This document shows, in pieces, positions 33,201 to 43,158 of a stretch of DNA of 64,000 bases. Every line of letters begins with the position of its first letter. Positions within the stretch are counted from its first letter, which is position 1. The position numbers and the translations under genes are program-made. Under the pieces are notes generated by a model, which saw nothing but the letters and a program-made list of their open reading frames with translations, was not told the DNA's origin and ran no database searches. The DNA comes from Camarhynchus parvulus. Its lineage: Eukaryota; Chordata; Aves; Passeriformes; Thraupidae. Location: NCBI RefSeq assembly GCF_901933205.1, contig NC_044590.1, forward strand, positions 12,427,501 to 12,491,500. The letters are read 5' to 3'.

Positions 33201-36200
33201 TCTGGCAGTTCATAAGATTTCAGTATGTTCCTGATCTTTGGCCTTAGGGAGGAGAAAAGAATATTTTCCTTGGTCTGAAGGGGTGGGAAACAGAAAATCC
33301 CACAAATCCATGAGCAGTTTAGGGCAGTTCTGGTGCACGAGAGGTGTGGGTGGGGATGGGAGGGACAGGGTTACCCAACAAGCCTCATAAGAACTTGTGA
33401 TCCTGATAAGATCCTGTGATCACTCACAGTGATCCCTGCAGTGTTTGTGTCTGAGCAGCTTGTTTTAAACTCTGCATGAAATGCAGGCAAACTCTAATTG
33501 TTCTCAGAGAAGGCTGGAGTGGGGAGCTGTACAGAAATTGCAGCACTTTACTTGGCTTTGTATAATGTTATATAATGCTTAAAAAATTTCTGCTTTTGCT
33601 AGTAATTCTCCATGAGGCACAAAATTCTCACATCCCCTTATTGTTGGGCATTTCCCCAGCATCTGTCACTATATAAACACAGCTATTAACAGTTTTTAAT
33701 CTTTCTGAGTAAGAAAACTTCCTATATCCTTAATGAAACCATTAGGGCAGAATGAACCAGCCTAAATATCCCAGCAATGTGTTGCTCATCGATTTATGAT
33801 CTGGCATCAAGCTGGAATGTTTGGGATGTTTGTGTTGTGCCTCATTCTGCAGATCAAACATTGTCCTTTGCACACCCCCTGTTCTCAGTCCTGTCACACA
33901 CATGGATGTTGGACTGGCCCAAAACTGGGCAGATTTACTGACCCTGGAGAGAAAGTCAGTGCAGAGGTGCTGTTTGTTTTGCACTCACTGTTTGTGAGTG
34001 GTTTGTTTTGGGTCCTTGGCTTCTCTTGCAGCAGTTGAGATGTTTTTACTGACTTCTCCTAAATAATCCTGAGCTGCTTTGTGTGCTTGGCATCCTTAGC
34101 TGGGCCTTCCCATAAAAAAGTGCTTTTTTTTTTGTTTGTTTTCTAACACATTAATTTGAAATTAACCAAATACAGCATATTCATAACCAGTTGCAGAGCT
34201 GGAGCTCTGTTTAGGACTTTACCTTGCAGGACTGTCAGCATCTCAGGATGGCAAAGTCCAGAACACCTGGGCTGCCTGTGGGCTCCATCAGCAGCCACTT
34301 TATAAACATATTCATCACATCCCTGAGTTAGCAGCCCTCTGCAAGGAGAGATAAGGGAACCTGTCTCTTGTCAGGATTTCCTACTCCTCGTTTCCTGCTC
34401 TGGAAAGCAGGAAAGCATCTCTCTCAGAGATGGCAAGATGTAAAGCTTTTATTTGCCACCATTCGTGGACCCTGCCAGGGCTGTGGCATTAAGCACATCT
34501 TGTACAGCTCTGGGTAAAGGTAGTTGGTGTTCCCTGGGTTATACATACCTATTATAATATTGGCTTTTCACAAATATTAAAATGGATTTTGTATGTGTGG
34601 TGTTAAAGTAACTTTGCTATAAATATATAGTTTTTATTTCTGTTGTTAATTAAGCTTAGACGTGGTAGTGAAATAGCTGATAAAAGTATGCTTATGTTAA
34701 AATACCTACTTAGATAACATCCAGTAAACATATGAAGAAGACACTACAGATATACCAAGTATCAACACTCACCATCTAAAGACATTATGGACCAAAGCCC
34801 AAAACCAGAAGTTATAATAAGAATAGACTAAAACCATAGCCAAAGAATACACATGCGCTAAAAAAACAAATCTGAAAAAGGACTATACTAAACACTTCTT
34901 AGAATATGTAAACTAATTTGAAGAAAAAAGTTTACTATGAATAATTGTTTATAAATATGTAACAAACTAGTGCAGTAAAAATTGGGTATAAAGAGTGTTT
35001 CCAAAATAGCAAATGTGCTCTTAGCTCAGTGCCAGACACAACTGACTCTAATAATCTTTGCTTTATAATCTTTATCTCCTATTAAACTTTTTAAAACTTT
35101 TTAAAAGTCCTTTATTCAACTTAAATTTTTACAAGAGAGTGAACGTGTTTTTCACACCTGTCTGTCTCAGGAATGGCCATGATTTCTGCCCAGGTGTCTT
35201 GGGATGAGCTGGCTGTGGGCTGTTGTCACCTGCTGGCTGCTCCCTGGGTAGGGCAGGTTGGAGCAGTCCTCCCACACTGGTGCCAGGGGTGGGAGCTGTC
35301 CTGGGGGGGCTCCTCCTGCACAGCCCACAAGCAGCAAATTTCTCAAACCACCTTCAGTGAGGCTTCTCCCAGCTCAGGCTGTTGTGTAAACACCTTCTAG
35401 GAGGAGTAACACAAAACATCCATAAATACCAACATTTTTAGAATGTGTATTTCACGTTTAAGTGCAAAGCTGAGGGAACATTTCTCCTTGGATTTGAACA
35501 GGGGTTCAGCAGGAGGGGGGGATCTGCAGCAGCACAAAGATCTCAGCTGGCAGGAGCTGCACCAGCAGTGCTGCCTTCCTGTGATGGGGGGGAAGGTGAA
35601 CAAGGCTGGTTTTGGTGGATGAGCCTGGATATTGAAGGTTTCTGTTTGCTGTAGCATGGTCTCTGTCTGTGGTGTGTCAGGAGTGAGTCTGGGCTGGCAT
35701 CCTGCTGTGACAGGTGACAGGTGACAGCCACAGGGCAGCAGCCACCTCTGTGCCACCCTTGAAGGATGGCAAATCAAGGGTTGGGCAGCACAGGTGATCT
35801 GTGTAGACAACAAACACCAGAACATGCTAAATATCTCTCTGTGCTGAGCAGCGCTTGGTGCAAAGAGTGAGGGGCTGTTCTGGGCACAGAGCTCACCAGT
35901 GCCACCCTGTCCTTTGCTCTGCAGCTGCCCTGCAGGCCCTGAAGCGCAAGAAGAGGTATGAGAAGCAGCTGGCACAGATTGATGGCACGTTATCAACAAT
36001 TGAATTCCAGAGGGAAGCCCTGGAGAATGCCAACACCAACACTGAAGTGCTCAAGAACATGGGGTTTGCTGCTAAGGCTATGAAAGCTGCTCATGACAAC
36101 ATGTAAGTCACTCCCTCCTGCATCTTCCCACGGGATCTGTAGTTTGGCATTTGTCAGATCTGCTGTTCCAAACCAAAGGTGGAGCTGGAGCAGCAAAACC

Positions 36201-39200
36201 TTCTTGTGAAAGGCTCTCACTTCAAACTAAAATTGAACAAAACACACAAATATGATGCTTCCTCAGTTTACTACTACATTTATCCAAAAGCTGGGTAGCA
36301 CCAGTGTGGTCTAAAGAAAATGGGAGCCTGCAGCAGTTACAGATCCATCTTGTAACAGCAAGAATTTTAAGCCTCAAGGGGGGTCTTAAAACTTGTTTTT
36401 CTGTAGTGGAGTTGGTGTATGTAGCAATAATTAAAGGTAAAAGTGCATTATGGGAATGTTGTGCTTGCTCCACAAGCAAATATTGTGGATGTAATAATGC
36501 TGAATCAGGGAAGAGAGCAAATTATTATTAATATCAGTGATGCAGAACAAATGCTCTCCCTGGTGTCTGTATAACTGCTGGGAGCTAAGCTTGCAGGGAA
36601 GAGTTAAAAATACATCTCTAATTGAGTTGAGACCAGGGGGATAAAACCCAGACTTGCATGCAAAGTGTATTTTGGGGAAGGGCCTTGGAAATGTCACTGT
36701 GGTAGGGCATTTCTACAGAAGTCAGGAAATGCAGTGTTGATTGGGAAGGAGCCTGCTGATACTGAATTCTTTCCTTTCTTTTCCAGGGACATTGATAAAG
36801 TAGATGAATTAATGCAGGACATTGCAGAACAGCAAGAGCTGGCAGATGAGATCTCTACAGCCATCTCCAAGCCAGTAGGATTTGGGGAGGAATTTGATGA
36901 GGTATGGTTTTTAATTTGCTTCTCTTTGCACCAGTGAATGATGGAATCCTCTGGGATGGGAAGGTCAGGGAGTCCAACCATTGGCCCAGCACTGCCAGCC
37001 CCATCACCAACCCTGAGCACATCTTCTTGTGAAGGCTTTGAAATCCCTGCAGGAATTATGTCCCCCAGGATCTCTCTCTGGAGATCTGCATGCTGTGTGT
37101 GCCTGGCTGCAGGACTGGGCTCTGAAATCTCTCCTGCAGTTCTTGGTGGCTGTGACTTGGACTTTATGCTCAGAATGGTCTGGATGGCCTGACCTGAGAA
37201 TATTTGGGCTTGGATTTCCCCTTCCCTCCTCTGCTTTCCCTCCAAGAGATGAAGTACAGGAATCACATCAGAATCAGACTCCTCATCTCCTCACTTCGCT
37301 CTGACCCTGTGCATTTGTGCTATTTTCTTTAATAATGCGATCAGCTATATCTGATTGATAATAAATATAACTTAAAGTTCCTTCTTTTTTCTTTTTTCTC
37401 CTTGAAATCCTAGGATGAACTCATGGCAGAGCTAGAGGAACTAGAACAAGAAGAACTAGACAAAAACTTGCTGGAAATCAGTGGGCCGGAGACAGTACCA
37501 CTACCAAACGTGCCCTCAATATCAATACCCTCCAAGCCAGGTATGATCAACCTTTACTGAAACATCCTGCATCATTAAAAATGTGCTTATTCATCTGCCA
37601 GTTCCTTGGATTTGGGAGATCTGGCTGCAAACAGCACAGACATTTTGCTTGGAATTGCTTCCTGAATCCCAAATCACACCCAGTGATTGCCATTTCTCTG
37701 TGAGGGGCACCTGCCTTTCAGAAGCAGCACAAAAATCACTCCCTGTCACAGGAGCAGCTGTTTTCTGCTCCAGCTCATCCAGGTACTCTGCATGATGCTC
37801 AGGGTGCTGTGGAGGTATGGGAGAAAAGAGCCTTTTTCCAGCTGCTGTTGGGCCAACAAGGAGGAAATCTTGACAAGACACCCTGAGGAGGTAAAAAGGA
37901 AGGCAGAGTAAATGAACTCATAAAATCATTGCAGTTGGAAAAGACCTCCAGGGTCATCCAGTCCCAGGCAGGTTCAGATTCCCCCGTGGATCCATGTTTC
38001 CTTTGGGTTTGAATTTGATCCCTGCTTTTCTGGCCTTGGGAGGATCTTCCTTTGGGGTTCCCTCTTTGGGAAGGCTGGGGGCTCCTCTGCAGTACCCAAA
38101 CCAGGCATTCCCAAAGTCAGGATCATCCCAGTCCTAGCCCACACATACCCAGGGAATTGTAACTGGTGTGAGGATTTTACCTGGAGGATGGACAAGAAAT
38201 GTTTGAATTTACACAGAGGGTTCAAAGCTGCACTTAAATCTGAACTGGTCCCTCTTGTGTGAACATTCCCATGGAATTCAGCTGAGCTGGGACACCTCTG
38301 GCAGCACTAATGGGATATAAAGCTTTACAAGCCCATTTTGCTGAATCTGCCTGACTATGATGAATAACTTACAGAATTTGCAGCTCTATTCCATGCCCTT
38401 ACTTGGAACAGGAAAAAAAAACCTCCAAAAGAGCAGTGGATGCAAATAATCCCAGTTGGTCAGTGTATCTGTAATTATCCTGCTGCCTTTCCAGGCTTGG
38501 ATGGGTGTGGGAAACAGCAGCACTGCCTGAGCAGGTTCTGCTTTGTGCCACTGCTCCTGGTGTTAGTCTGCTTTCATTCTGACACCACTGACTTTGTGTG
38601 TTCCTCTGGTTTTATTCTGCCACCACTGATTTTGTGTGTTACTCTGCTTTCATTCTGACACCACTGACTTTGTGTGTTCCTCTGGTTTTATTCTGCCACC
38701 ACTGATTTTGTGTGTTCCTCTGGTTTTATTCTGCCACCACTGATTTTGTGTGTTCCTTATTCTACCACCACTGATTTTGTGTGTTCCTGGTTGTGTTTTA
38801 CCAGCCAGAACTGCTGACCAGAGTTGGTGAGAGGGGGAGGGAGTTCTATCAGAATATCTGAAATCTGAGACTTTATCAGATTCAGGAGAAATAGATTAAA
38901 TGAACCAGTGCATTGCCTTTTTATTGCCTGGCTGGTTTAATGAGGTTTGTTCTCTAAATATTCTTAAAACACAATGTCTGGACCCAAATCTACTCTTTGC
39001 ATTTTGTGGCTGCACACAAGTAAGGGGTGTTGTAATTGTGGATATATTTAAGGAGCTACACAGCCTAAAACTTGGGGAAACTCCCTAAAATAATACAAAT
39101 TGTGTACAAGTTTGGTAGTAAAAGCTGCAAGCATAAAGCTCAGTGTTTCACAGGATTTATGCTAAGCTGCTTTTGGATGGAAATGAGAATTCCATGAATT

Positions 39201-40511
39201 CCATTAAGGTATTTAAGTGGCAATTTTTGCTTCAGTAAAGCTGCCTCCAAGGCTGGCATTTGGGAAAAATTGGGATTCTGGGGTAGTGTTGGGTGGGGAT
39301 TTTGTGTGGGTTTATTTTTTGAACCTAAATTGATTTTCACTTAAAACTGACTTAACACTGGGATTAAAAGTTTGTTTGTGCATACCATGGTCAGACCTCC
39401 AAAGGGAATACTGTCCCTCATGGTTCAGGTTCATGTGTAATTGTCTTTTTGGGAATAATAATGTGTCTTTTGAGGTAGAGCTGAGTCTGTTACCTCCTTT
39501 TTATCCATTGAAGGGAAGATTACCATAAGCTTTCCTGCTTTTCCACTTCTCAGGAGCATTCTGGACTTTGGCTTTAATCAGTCTGAATGAGGAATTTTGA
39601 TGTTGGTGGTGTCAGGAGAAATTCAGGCAGAAGCTGTTTTTGTTTAATGGTGGCTGGAGGAGCTTAATATAGAAAACCAAATTCCAGCCTTGTACAAGTG
39701 AGGGGTCTGGAGCTTGGAGCTGACTCAGTTTTCCTGATGTAAACATTTCCTTTGGAATGACACACACCACTTGGACCAGGAATTGTTTCACTCTTCGGTT
39801 TTTTTACCTTTTCCAGAATTTTTGCAGCTATTTGTGGGTTCAAACCTTTTTTGCTGAGTTAATGGAAACTGAATTTGTCAGATTCTAACAAAGAGCAGCA
39901 TTTTCTGCCCTGGAACAGCCAGGAAGGAGGAGGGGGCAGTGTCCAGGCTGCTCCCTCCCATCCACATCCACATCCAGCAGCTGCCAGGGAGCACAGGAGT
40001 GGGGGAGTGGGATGTTCCCAGGGCTCTCCAGCCCCTCCACATTCTGTACCTGACCCAAACACCTCATTCCCTGCAGTCACAGTATTCAGTGATGCAATAA
40101 GGAATTACATTTGGATGGGGAAGAGATTCCCACTGGAGACATCAGATGAGTTTCTGTAAGAAGCTGCATCCCTCTGAAAGAGGCTTGGAAATTATGGAAA
40201 AATATCACACTTGAACTTTCATGCCCCCTGCCTTCTTCCTGTGGGAGCTGTTGTTTTTTGCCACTCAGGAAGTTTAGCCCACGCTGGCTCTTTCAGCAAA
40301 TCACCTTTTACTTCAGTTCAAAAAGATTTTATGTATTTTTTTTGTCCACAGCTGGCCTTAGGTTCTTCATTTACTGGTTTGTCAGTGGCAAAGAGGGTTC
40401 TGTCAGGATTCCCACTCACCTGTTCTCTTTTGTGATTTTGCAGCCAAGAAGAAAGAGGAAGAAGAGGATGATGACATGAAAGAGCTGGAAGCTTGGGCAG
40501 GAACCATGTAA
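15069..40511 (+). CDS. CHMP4B: CHMP4B, ESCRT-III core subunit (complete, five coding exons)
   Basis: Core ESCRT-III (Snf7-type) protein that polymerises on membranes for multivesicular-body formation, abscission, nuclear-envelope sealing and virus budding. Exons 15069-15264, 35925-36102, 36787-36901, 37414-37540 and 40444-40511 join in frame to 684 bases, 227 residues (mammalian form about 224). The N-terminus (MSGLLGKLFG, then a Gly/Lys-rich stretch) leads into the long basic alpha-1/alpha-2 hairpin (to about residue 125). The later part is acidic (residues 130-190). The C-terminal helix KELEAWAGTM resembles the ALIX-binding end of CHMP4 proteins. The start is the first ATG in the CpG island, context GCAGCCATGT. 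I prefer CHMP4B to CHMP4A or CHMP4C from the sequence and from the ZNF341 neighbour. All introns are GT-AG; intron 1 is 20.66 kb. Confidence 0.97.
15500..15539. repeat. (CCCTT)n microsatellite
   Basis: About eight near-perfect CCCTT units with one CCCGT variant, just inside intron 1 of CHMP4B at the downstream edge of the CpG island. Confidence 0.85.
15778..16330 (+). repeat. Old internal duplication in CHMP4B intron 1, copy 1
   Basis: Shares AAAAGTTCTGAG(C/T)GTGCT, TTGTGTTCTCATGGAAA, ATTCTTTCGGAAGCAGTGTT-like and CTGAAAACCAACTT segments, in the same order, with 18050-18440. Confidence 0.6.
16331..18049. other. CHMP4B intron 1, nothing recognised
   Basis: Non-repetitive, AT-rich towards 17200-17420. 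No coding or RNA feature seen. Confidence 0.5.
18050..18440 (+). repeat. Old internal duplication in CHMP4B intron 1, copy 2
   Basis: Diverged direct copy of 15778-16330, about 2.27 kb downstream. Could instead be two copies of an unrecognised dispersed repeat. Confidence 0.6.
18709..19306 (-). mobile_element. Solo LTR (ERVL-like family B)
   Basis: Runs from TGTCCTGGTTTAGG to CACCCTAGGACA, ends that are inverted copies of each other (TGTCCT...AGGACA). On the minus strand AAATAAACAGG lies about 120 bases from the 3' end, followed by a U5 ending in CCCTAAACCAGGACA. That order shows minus-strand orientation, antisense to CHMP4B. No clear target duplication is visible, and no internal retroviral genes are present. 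Confidence 0.7.
19307..21839. other. CHMP4B intron 1, nothing recognised
   Basis: Mostly unique sequence. AT-rich homeobox-like TAATTAG sites around 20880 could mark regulatory DNA, unproven. Confidence 0.45.
21840..22212 (+). mobile_element. CR1 LINE fragment
   Basis: Long CR1 3' portion: GGGGCTCACCTGCACAGGTG at its start, AGGCCCTGGCACAGGGTGCC, CCATGGCAGGGGTGGCACTG and tail CTCAACCCAAACCACTGTGA. Confidence 0.8.
22213..24446. other. CHMP4B intron 1, nothing recognised
   Basis: No coding exon or clear repeat seen before the T-rich array. Confidence 0.5.
24447..26398 (+). repeat. T-rich higher-order tandem repeat (about 1.95 kb)
   Basis: Nearly two kilobases of short T-rich modules (TTTTTTTGATGACC, TTTTTTGATTAC, TTTTTTCC) punctuated by (G)ACAAAACTGAC-type boxes every 75-200 bases, mostly 100-125, about 18 boxes in all. 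The first and last boxes are TTTTGGACAAAACTG. The transcribed strand is almost pure A-rich. It lies in intron 1 of CHMP4B. Lys-rich minus-strand open frames in it are artefacts of composition. Confidence 0.9.
27099..27396 (+). repeat. 27-base minisatellite, eleven copies
   Basis: Unit of the type CTTAAAATCACACCAGGTTTTTTGGGC. Two subtypes (CCTGGCTGTTT and CCAGGTTTTTT) are interspersed. Confidence 0.9.
28382..28509 (+). repeat. 32-base tandem repeat, four copies
   Basis: Units at 28382, 28414, 28446 and 28478 start CTTGGCC and carry GAATTCAGTGAAA. The last three are nearly identical. Confidence 0.95.
28510..30208. other. CHMP4B intron 1, AT-rich unique sequence
   Basis: Contains several short TAATTA/ATTTAAT stretches (28640-29000, 29640-29960) that could be conserved non-coding DNA. 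No gene seen. Confidence 0.4.
30209..31300 (+). repeat. About 208-base satellite-like array, five copies
   Basis: GTTAGCAGA(A/G)TAAG recurs near 30376, 30595, 30800, 31006 and 31214. Each unit also carries GATATTCCAGAGTGAGTTCAG, AAAATTATCATTGCAGTCTG and CTGATGAACAAACCT. Copies differ by point changes and small deletions, so the array is not recent. Confidence 0.85.
31740..33079 (-). mobile_element. LTR-like element with its 3' part amplified in tandem
   Basis: On the minus strand it begins TGTTGGAACCCTGGTTGCTG (plus-strand end at 33079) and continues through AT-rich U3-like sequence with AAATAAAAG and AACTAATAAACATC. The last part, about 180-200 bases, is repeated about five times at 31740-32690 (CTGTCTCTGGTGCTTATTTA near the start of each plus-strand unit). 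The family assignment is from memory of passerine LTRs. Confidence 0.55.
33080..34537. other. CHMP4B intron 1, nothing recognised
   Basis: Unique-looking sequence between two LTRs. Confidence 0.5.
34538..35156 (+). mobile_element. Solo LTR (ERVL-like family C)
   Basis: Homologous to 56869-57489: shared ATTGGCTTTT, CAAATATTAAAATG and the end GTTTTTCACA. It carries GGTATAAAGAGTG as a TATA box and CTATTAAACTTTTTAAA near the 3' end, so the orientation is plus. Flanks CCTGG (left) and CCTGT (right) suggest a 5-base duplication with one change, as in ERVL-type integration. Confidence 0.65.
35157..35924. other. End of CHMP4B intron 1, nothing recognised
   Basis: Unique sequence leading to the exon 2 acceptor. 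Confidence 0.5.
35925..36102 (+). CDS. CHMP4B: CHMP4B coding exon 2
   Basis: The acceptor TGCTCTGCAG ends at 35924 and the donor GTAAGT follows 36102. Encodes about residues 66-124 (ALQALKRKKRYEKQLAQID and NTEVLKNMGFAAKAMKAAH), the second helix of the core hairpin. Confidence 0.97.
36787..36901 (+). CDS. CHMP4B: CHMP4B coding exon 3
   Basis: The acceptor TTTTCCAG ends at 36786 and the donor GTATGG follows 36901. Encodes residues 125-163 (DIDKVDELMQDIAEQQELAD, then ISKPVGFGEEFDE), the acidic autoinhibitory part of the protein. Confidence 0.97.
37414..37540 (+). CDS. CHMP4B: CHMP4B coding exon 4
   Basis: The acceptor AAATCCTAG ends at 37413 and the donor GTATGA follows 37540. Encodes residues 164-205: an acidic helix (DELMAELEELEQEELDKNL) and a Pro-rich linker (VPLPNVPSISIPSKP). 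Confidence 0.96.
37915..37990 (-). mobile_element. Short CR1 LINE 3' end
   Basis: Reads ATTGCAGTTGGAAAAGACCT on the + strand, the complement of a CR1 tail. Located in intron 4 of CHMP4B. Confidence 0.5.
38560..38800 (+). repeat. 38-base tandem repeat, about six copies
   Basis: Unit containing CACCACTGATTTTGTGTGTT followed by CCTCTGGTTTTATTCTG, in CHMP4B intron 4. Confidence 0.9.
40444..40511 (+). CDS. CHMP4B: CHMP4B coding exon 5 with stop codon
   Basis: The acceptor TTTTGCAG ends at 40443 and the TAA stop is at 40509-40511. Encodes the Lys/Glu/Asp run (KKKEEEEDDD) and the C-terminal amphipathic helix MKELEAWAGTM. Confidence 0.97.
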
Positions 40512-41268
40512 CCACAGCAGCCCCTGGCTGGAAAAAAGACTTTGGTTACCTATTCTGGGTGCAAATGTGTTTTGTTGAGGAGAAAGCATAAGCAAAATGT
40601 CTTTATCTTTAATTTTAACCCAGAGCAGTGGGAACTGCATTGCTGTTTTCTGCATAGCATGGAAAAAAGTCTGCCCAGAGGAGAGAAGGGGAGCAGGGGA
40701 ATTGCCTGCTGTCGATACGGTTGAATTTCTGTAGAAAAGGTATTTGCAAAATCAAACACTCAGCTTTGGGACTGTGCTCCTGCCACTGCTGGATCTTCAT
40801 CTTCAATTTGGGCCATACATTGAATTGAAATAAGCTGCAAAACACTCTGTAATTTTAAGTCAGTTTAAGTGTGTCTAGGAGTCTTGTAAGGCATTTAAAA
40901 ACCAGGAAAAGTCGTAAGCCCCCATTGGCTTCTTTATTGTGTTTTAGGTGCAAGAATGCTTTAGGTTTTTAGTTCTTTGCCAGGTCTATTTATATCCCTT
41001 GACTGCTGTGTGCCAGCCCTGTGTCTGTCACTGCAACGACGTAGTCACTGTGCCCATTTTAATTGCTGAGAATGATCTGCAGTTGATCCACACTCTCTTG
41101 GAAGTAGGGAAGGTTTCAAGTTCTGTTGTACATTTTTCTACACAGCACTACAATGTTTATTGCTTTTTTGTGATAATTGATAACCCATTCAGATACATGC
41201 ACACAATTATTTTAATTAAGAAACTACTATGGATTGCACTGTATTAAATATCTCGATTAATTTTCACC
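40512..41268 (+). other. CHMP4B: CHMP4B 3' UTR with poly(A) signal
   Basis: Repeat-free stretch of about 750 bases after the stop. ATTAAA at 41243-41248 is the likely poly(A) signal, with cleavage expected some 15-25 bases later. A GT-rich segment follows (CACCTGTGGCTGCTGTGG). Confidence 0.75.
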
Positions 41269-41383
41269 TGTGGCTGCTGTGGTCAATTCTGTGTCCTGTT
41301 TAAGTGATCTGGCTGTGCTTTAGGTGGAGTTTGGCCTCTTTCTACATGAGGGACATCCATTCTAAAGCATGCTGAGCTATGGG

Positions 41384-41634
41384 GAACGGGGAAGGACAAG
41401 AGGAGAGAACCTCAAGCTGTGCCAAGGGAGGTTCAGGTTGGACATCAGGAGGAATTTCTTCATGGAAGGGGCTGCCCAGGAAAGTGGTGGAGTCCCCATC
41501 CCTGGAGGGACTCAAGGAACAGCTGGATGTGAACAAGTGCTGTGGGCTGGTGACAAGGTGGGGATCAGTCACAGGTTGGACTCAGTGACTTTGGAGATCT
41601 TTTCCAACATCAGTGATCCTGGGATTCTGTTCTG
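41384..41634 (+). mobile_element. CR1 LINE fragment
   Basis: CR1 3' end with AACCTCAAGCTGTGCC, GGTTGGACATCAGGAGGAAT and tail TTTTCCAACATCAGTGATCC, starting about 115 bases after the CHMP4B poly(A) site. Confidence 0.75.
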
Positions 41635-43006
41635 TGTGAAAATCCCCACTCCAAGGACAAATCACCTGAATTAAGTTCAAAGCAAGAGGTTTAGGGACAG
41701 AGCTGGGGCCCTTGGCTTTGTTTTTCATCATGGAAATCACCTCTACTGTGCACTGTGCTAAGAGATGTTGTTAAAGCAGCTGTGTTTTATTCTGGGAATT
41801 CCAGGGGGCATCTCAAATGCAGTGAAATATCCCAGCAGGAGCATTCAGGTGGAGCTGGGAGGGGAAAACCCAGCCCCACCAGCACCATTCATGCTGTGCA
41901 GTGTCCTGATGTGAGAGCTGAGAGCTGGGGGTGGCAGGGCAGCCCCTGGCAGCCCAGTGACAGGGGCCAGTGATGCCCCTGGCATTGGTGATGGGATTTA
42001 TCTCACTGGCAGCTTTATCCAATAATTGTTACCATTGGGTATTGGCCACTCCTTGGTTAGCCCTGGTGCACTGACTAAATAGATCCTAAAGAGTTGGTCT
42101 GGCTTTGAATTGGTTAAACATACGGTGTCTGAGTTTGTTACTTGGTTAAAGTAACTTAAACATTCATCTTTGGTTGATTTATAGGTATAGCTGTATTGCA
42201 AAAGTAAGTAAGTAAAGTTAACAAGTGTTAATATGTTATTTGATTAAACTCTGTGGTTTTGTTTAGTTACTTTTTGTAAAAGCTTTCTTATATATTTTAA
42301 TTCTTAAGTAAATTTTTTAGTACTTGTTCAGGGACTGGTCGTGTAAAGCACTAAGCTGTCCCTCTAACATTTCATTTCGAAGCTTAGCTGTTCACTCAGC
42401 TGTACCCAAGCACAGGGGAGATGCAGCAGGCAGTGTGTGTTGGGCTTCCTGGTTACTCTGAGAGATGACAACCTCAGCCCCTACAGCCTCTTCTTTCTTC
42501 ATCCTTTTAATCAGTGATGGGGTGGTTCTTATTCCTTCAGGTTCACAGTATGTCTGAGGACTGAGCACCTTTCTGCTTTGGGTTTCCCTGAATTCCTTAT
42601 CCCTGCCTTAGTGAGCAGCTGGATAATTACAGGGAACACTTTCTGCCTTGCTCAGAGATTCTGAGGGCAGAACTTCCCTGTCCAGAGCACCTTGGGGCAG
42701 TGCAGGAGGGAGCAGCTGTGCCTGCCAGCACTTTCTGTGGGTGCCACTCAGTGTCACTCAGTCCCTTTTCCTGGCAAAGCCACTCCAGTTCCTGCTGGGA
42801 AACTCAGCTCAATTCATTTGCCCCCAGCAACTCAAGTTCAGCTGTGCCAGTGTTTTCTTGTGGAGCTGTCAAAGGAGGCAAGCACAAATCTGGGATCCAG
42901 GTGTTTTCAGTTTAGGGAAAATCCTTGGTTTTTCCTCTGGGGAAGGTGGAAAGCATTGTCACTGCTGTATGTGTGTGTGAGATGATTCATTTAAAGCAGG
43001 GTGAAA
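41635..43006. other. Intergenic; AT-rich, possibly repeat-derived
   Basis: 41990-42380 is AT-rich with CCAAT-like and TATA-like pieces and may be an old LTR, but no boundary could be placed. Confidence 0.35.
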
Positions 43007-43158
43007 AGGTGTGGCTGCCTCTGGATCCCCTGGAAGACCAGGCTGGATGTGGCTTGGAGCAGCCTGGGACAGTGGAAGGTGTCCCTGCCATGGCAGGGGT
43101 GGCACTGGATGGGCTTTAGGGTCCCCTCCAACCCAAACCATTCTGGGATTCTGTGAAA
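43007..43158 (+). mobile_element. CR1 LINE fragment
   Basis: Tail region with CCATGGCAGGGGTGGCACTG and CCTCCAACCCAAACCATTCT. Confidence 0.75.

Noticed and set aside
41990..42380. Possible LTR
   Set aside because: AT-rich with CCAAT/TATA-like pieces, but no terminal TG/CA pair, target duplication or second copy in the window.
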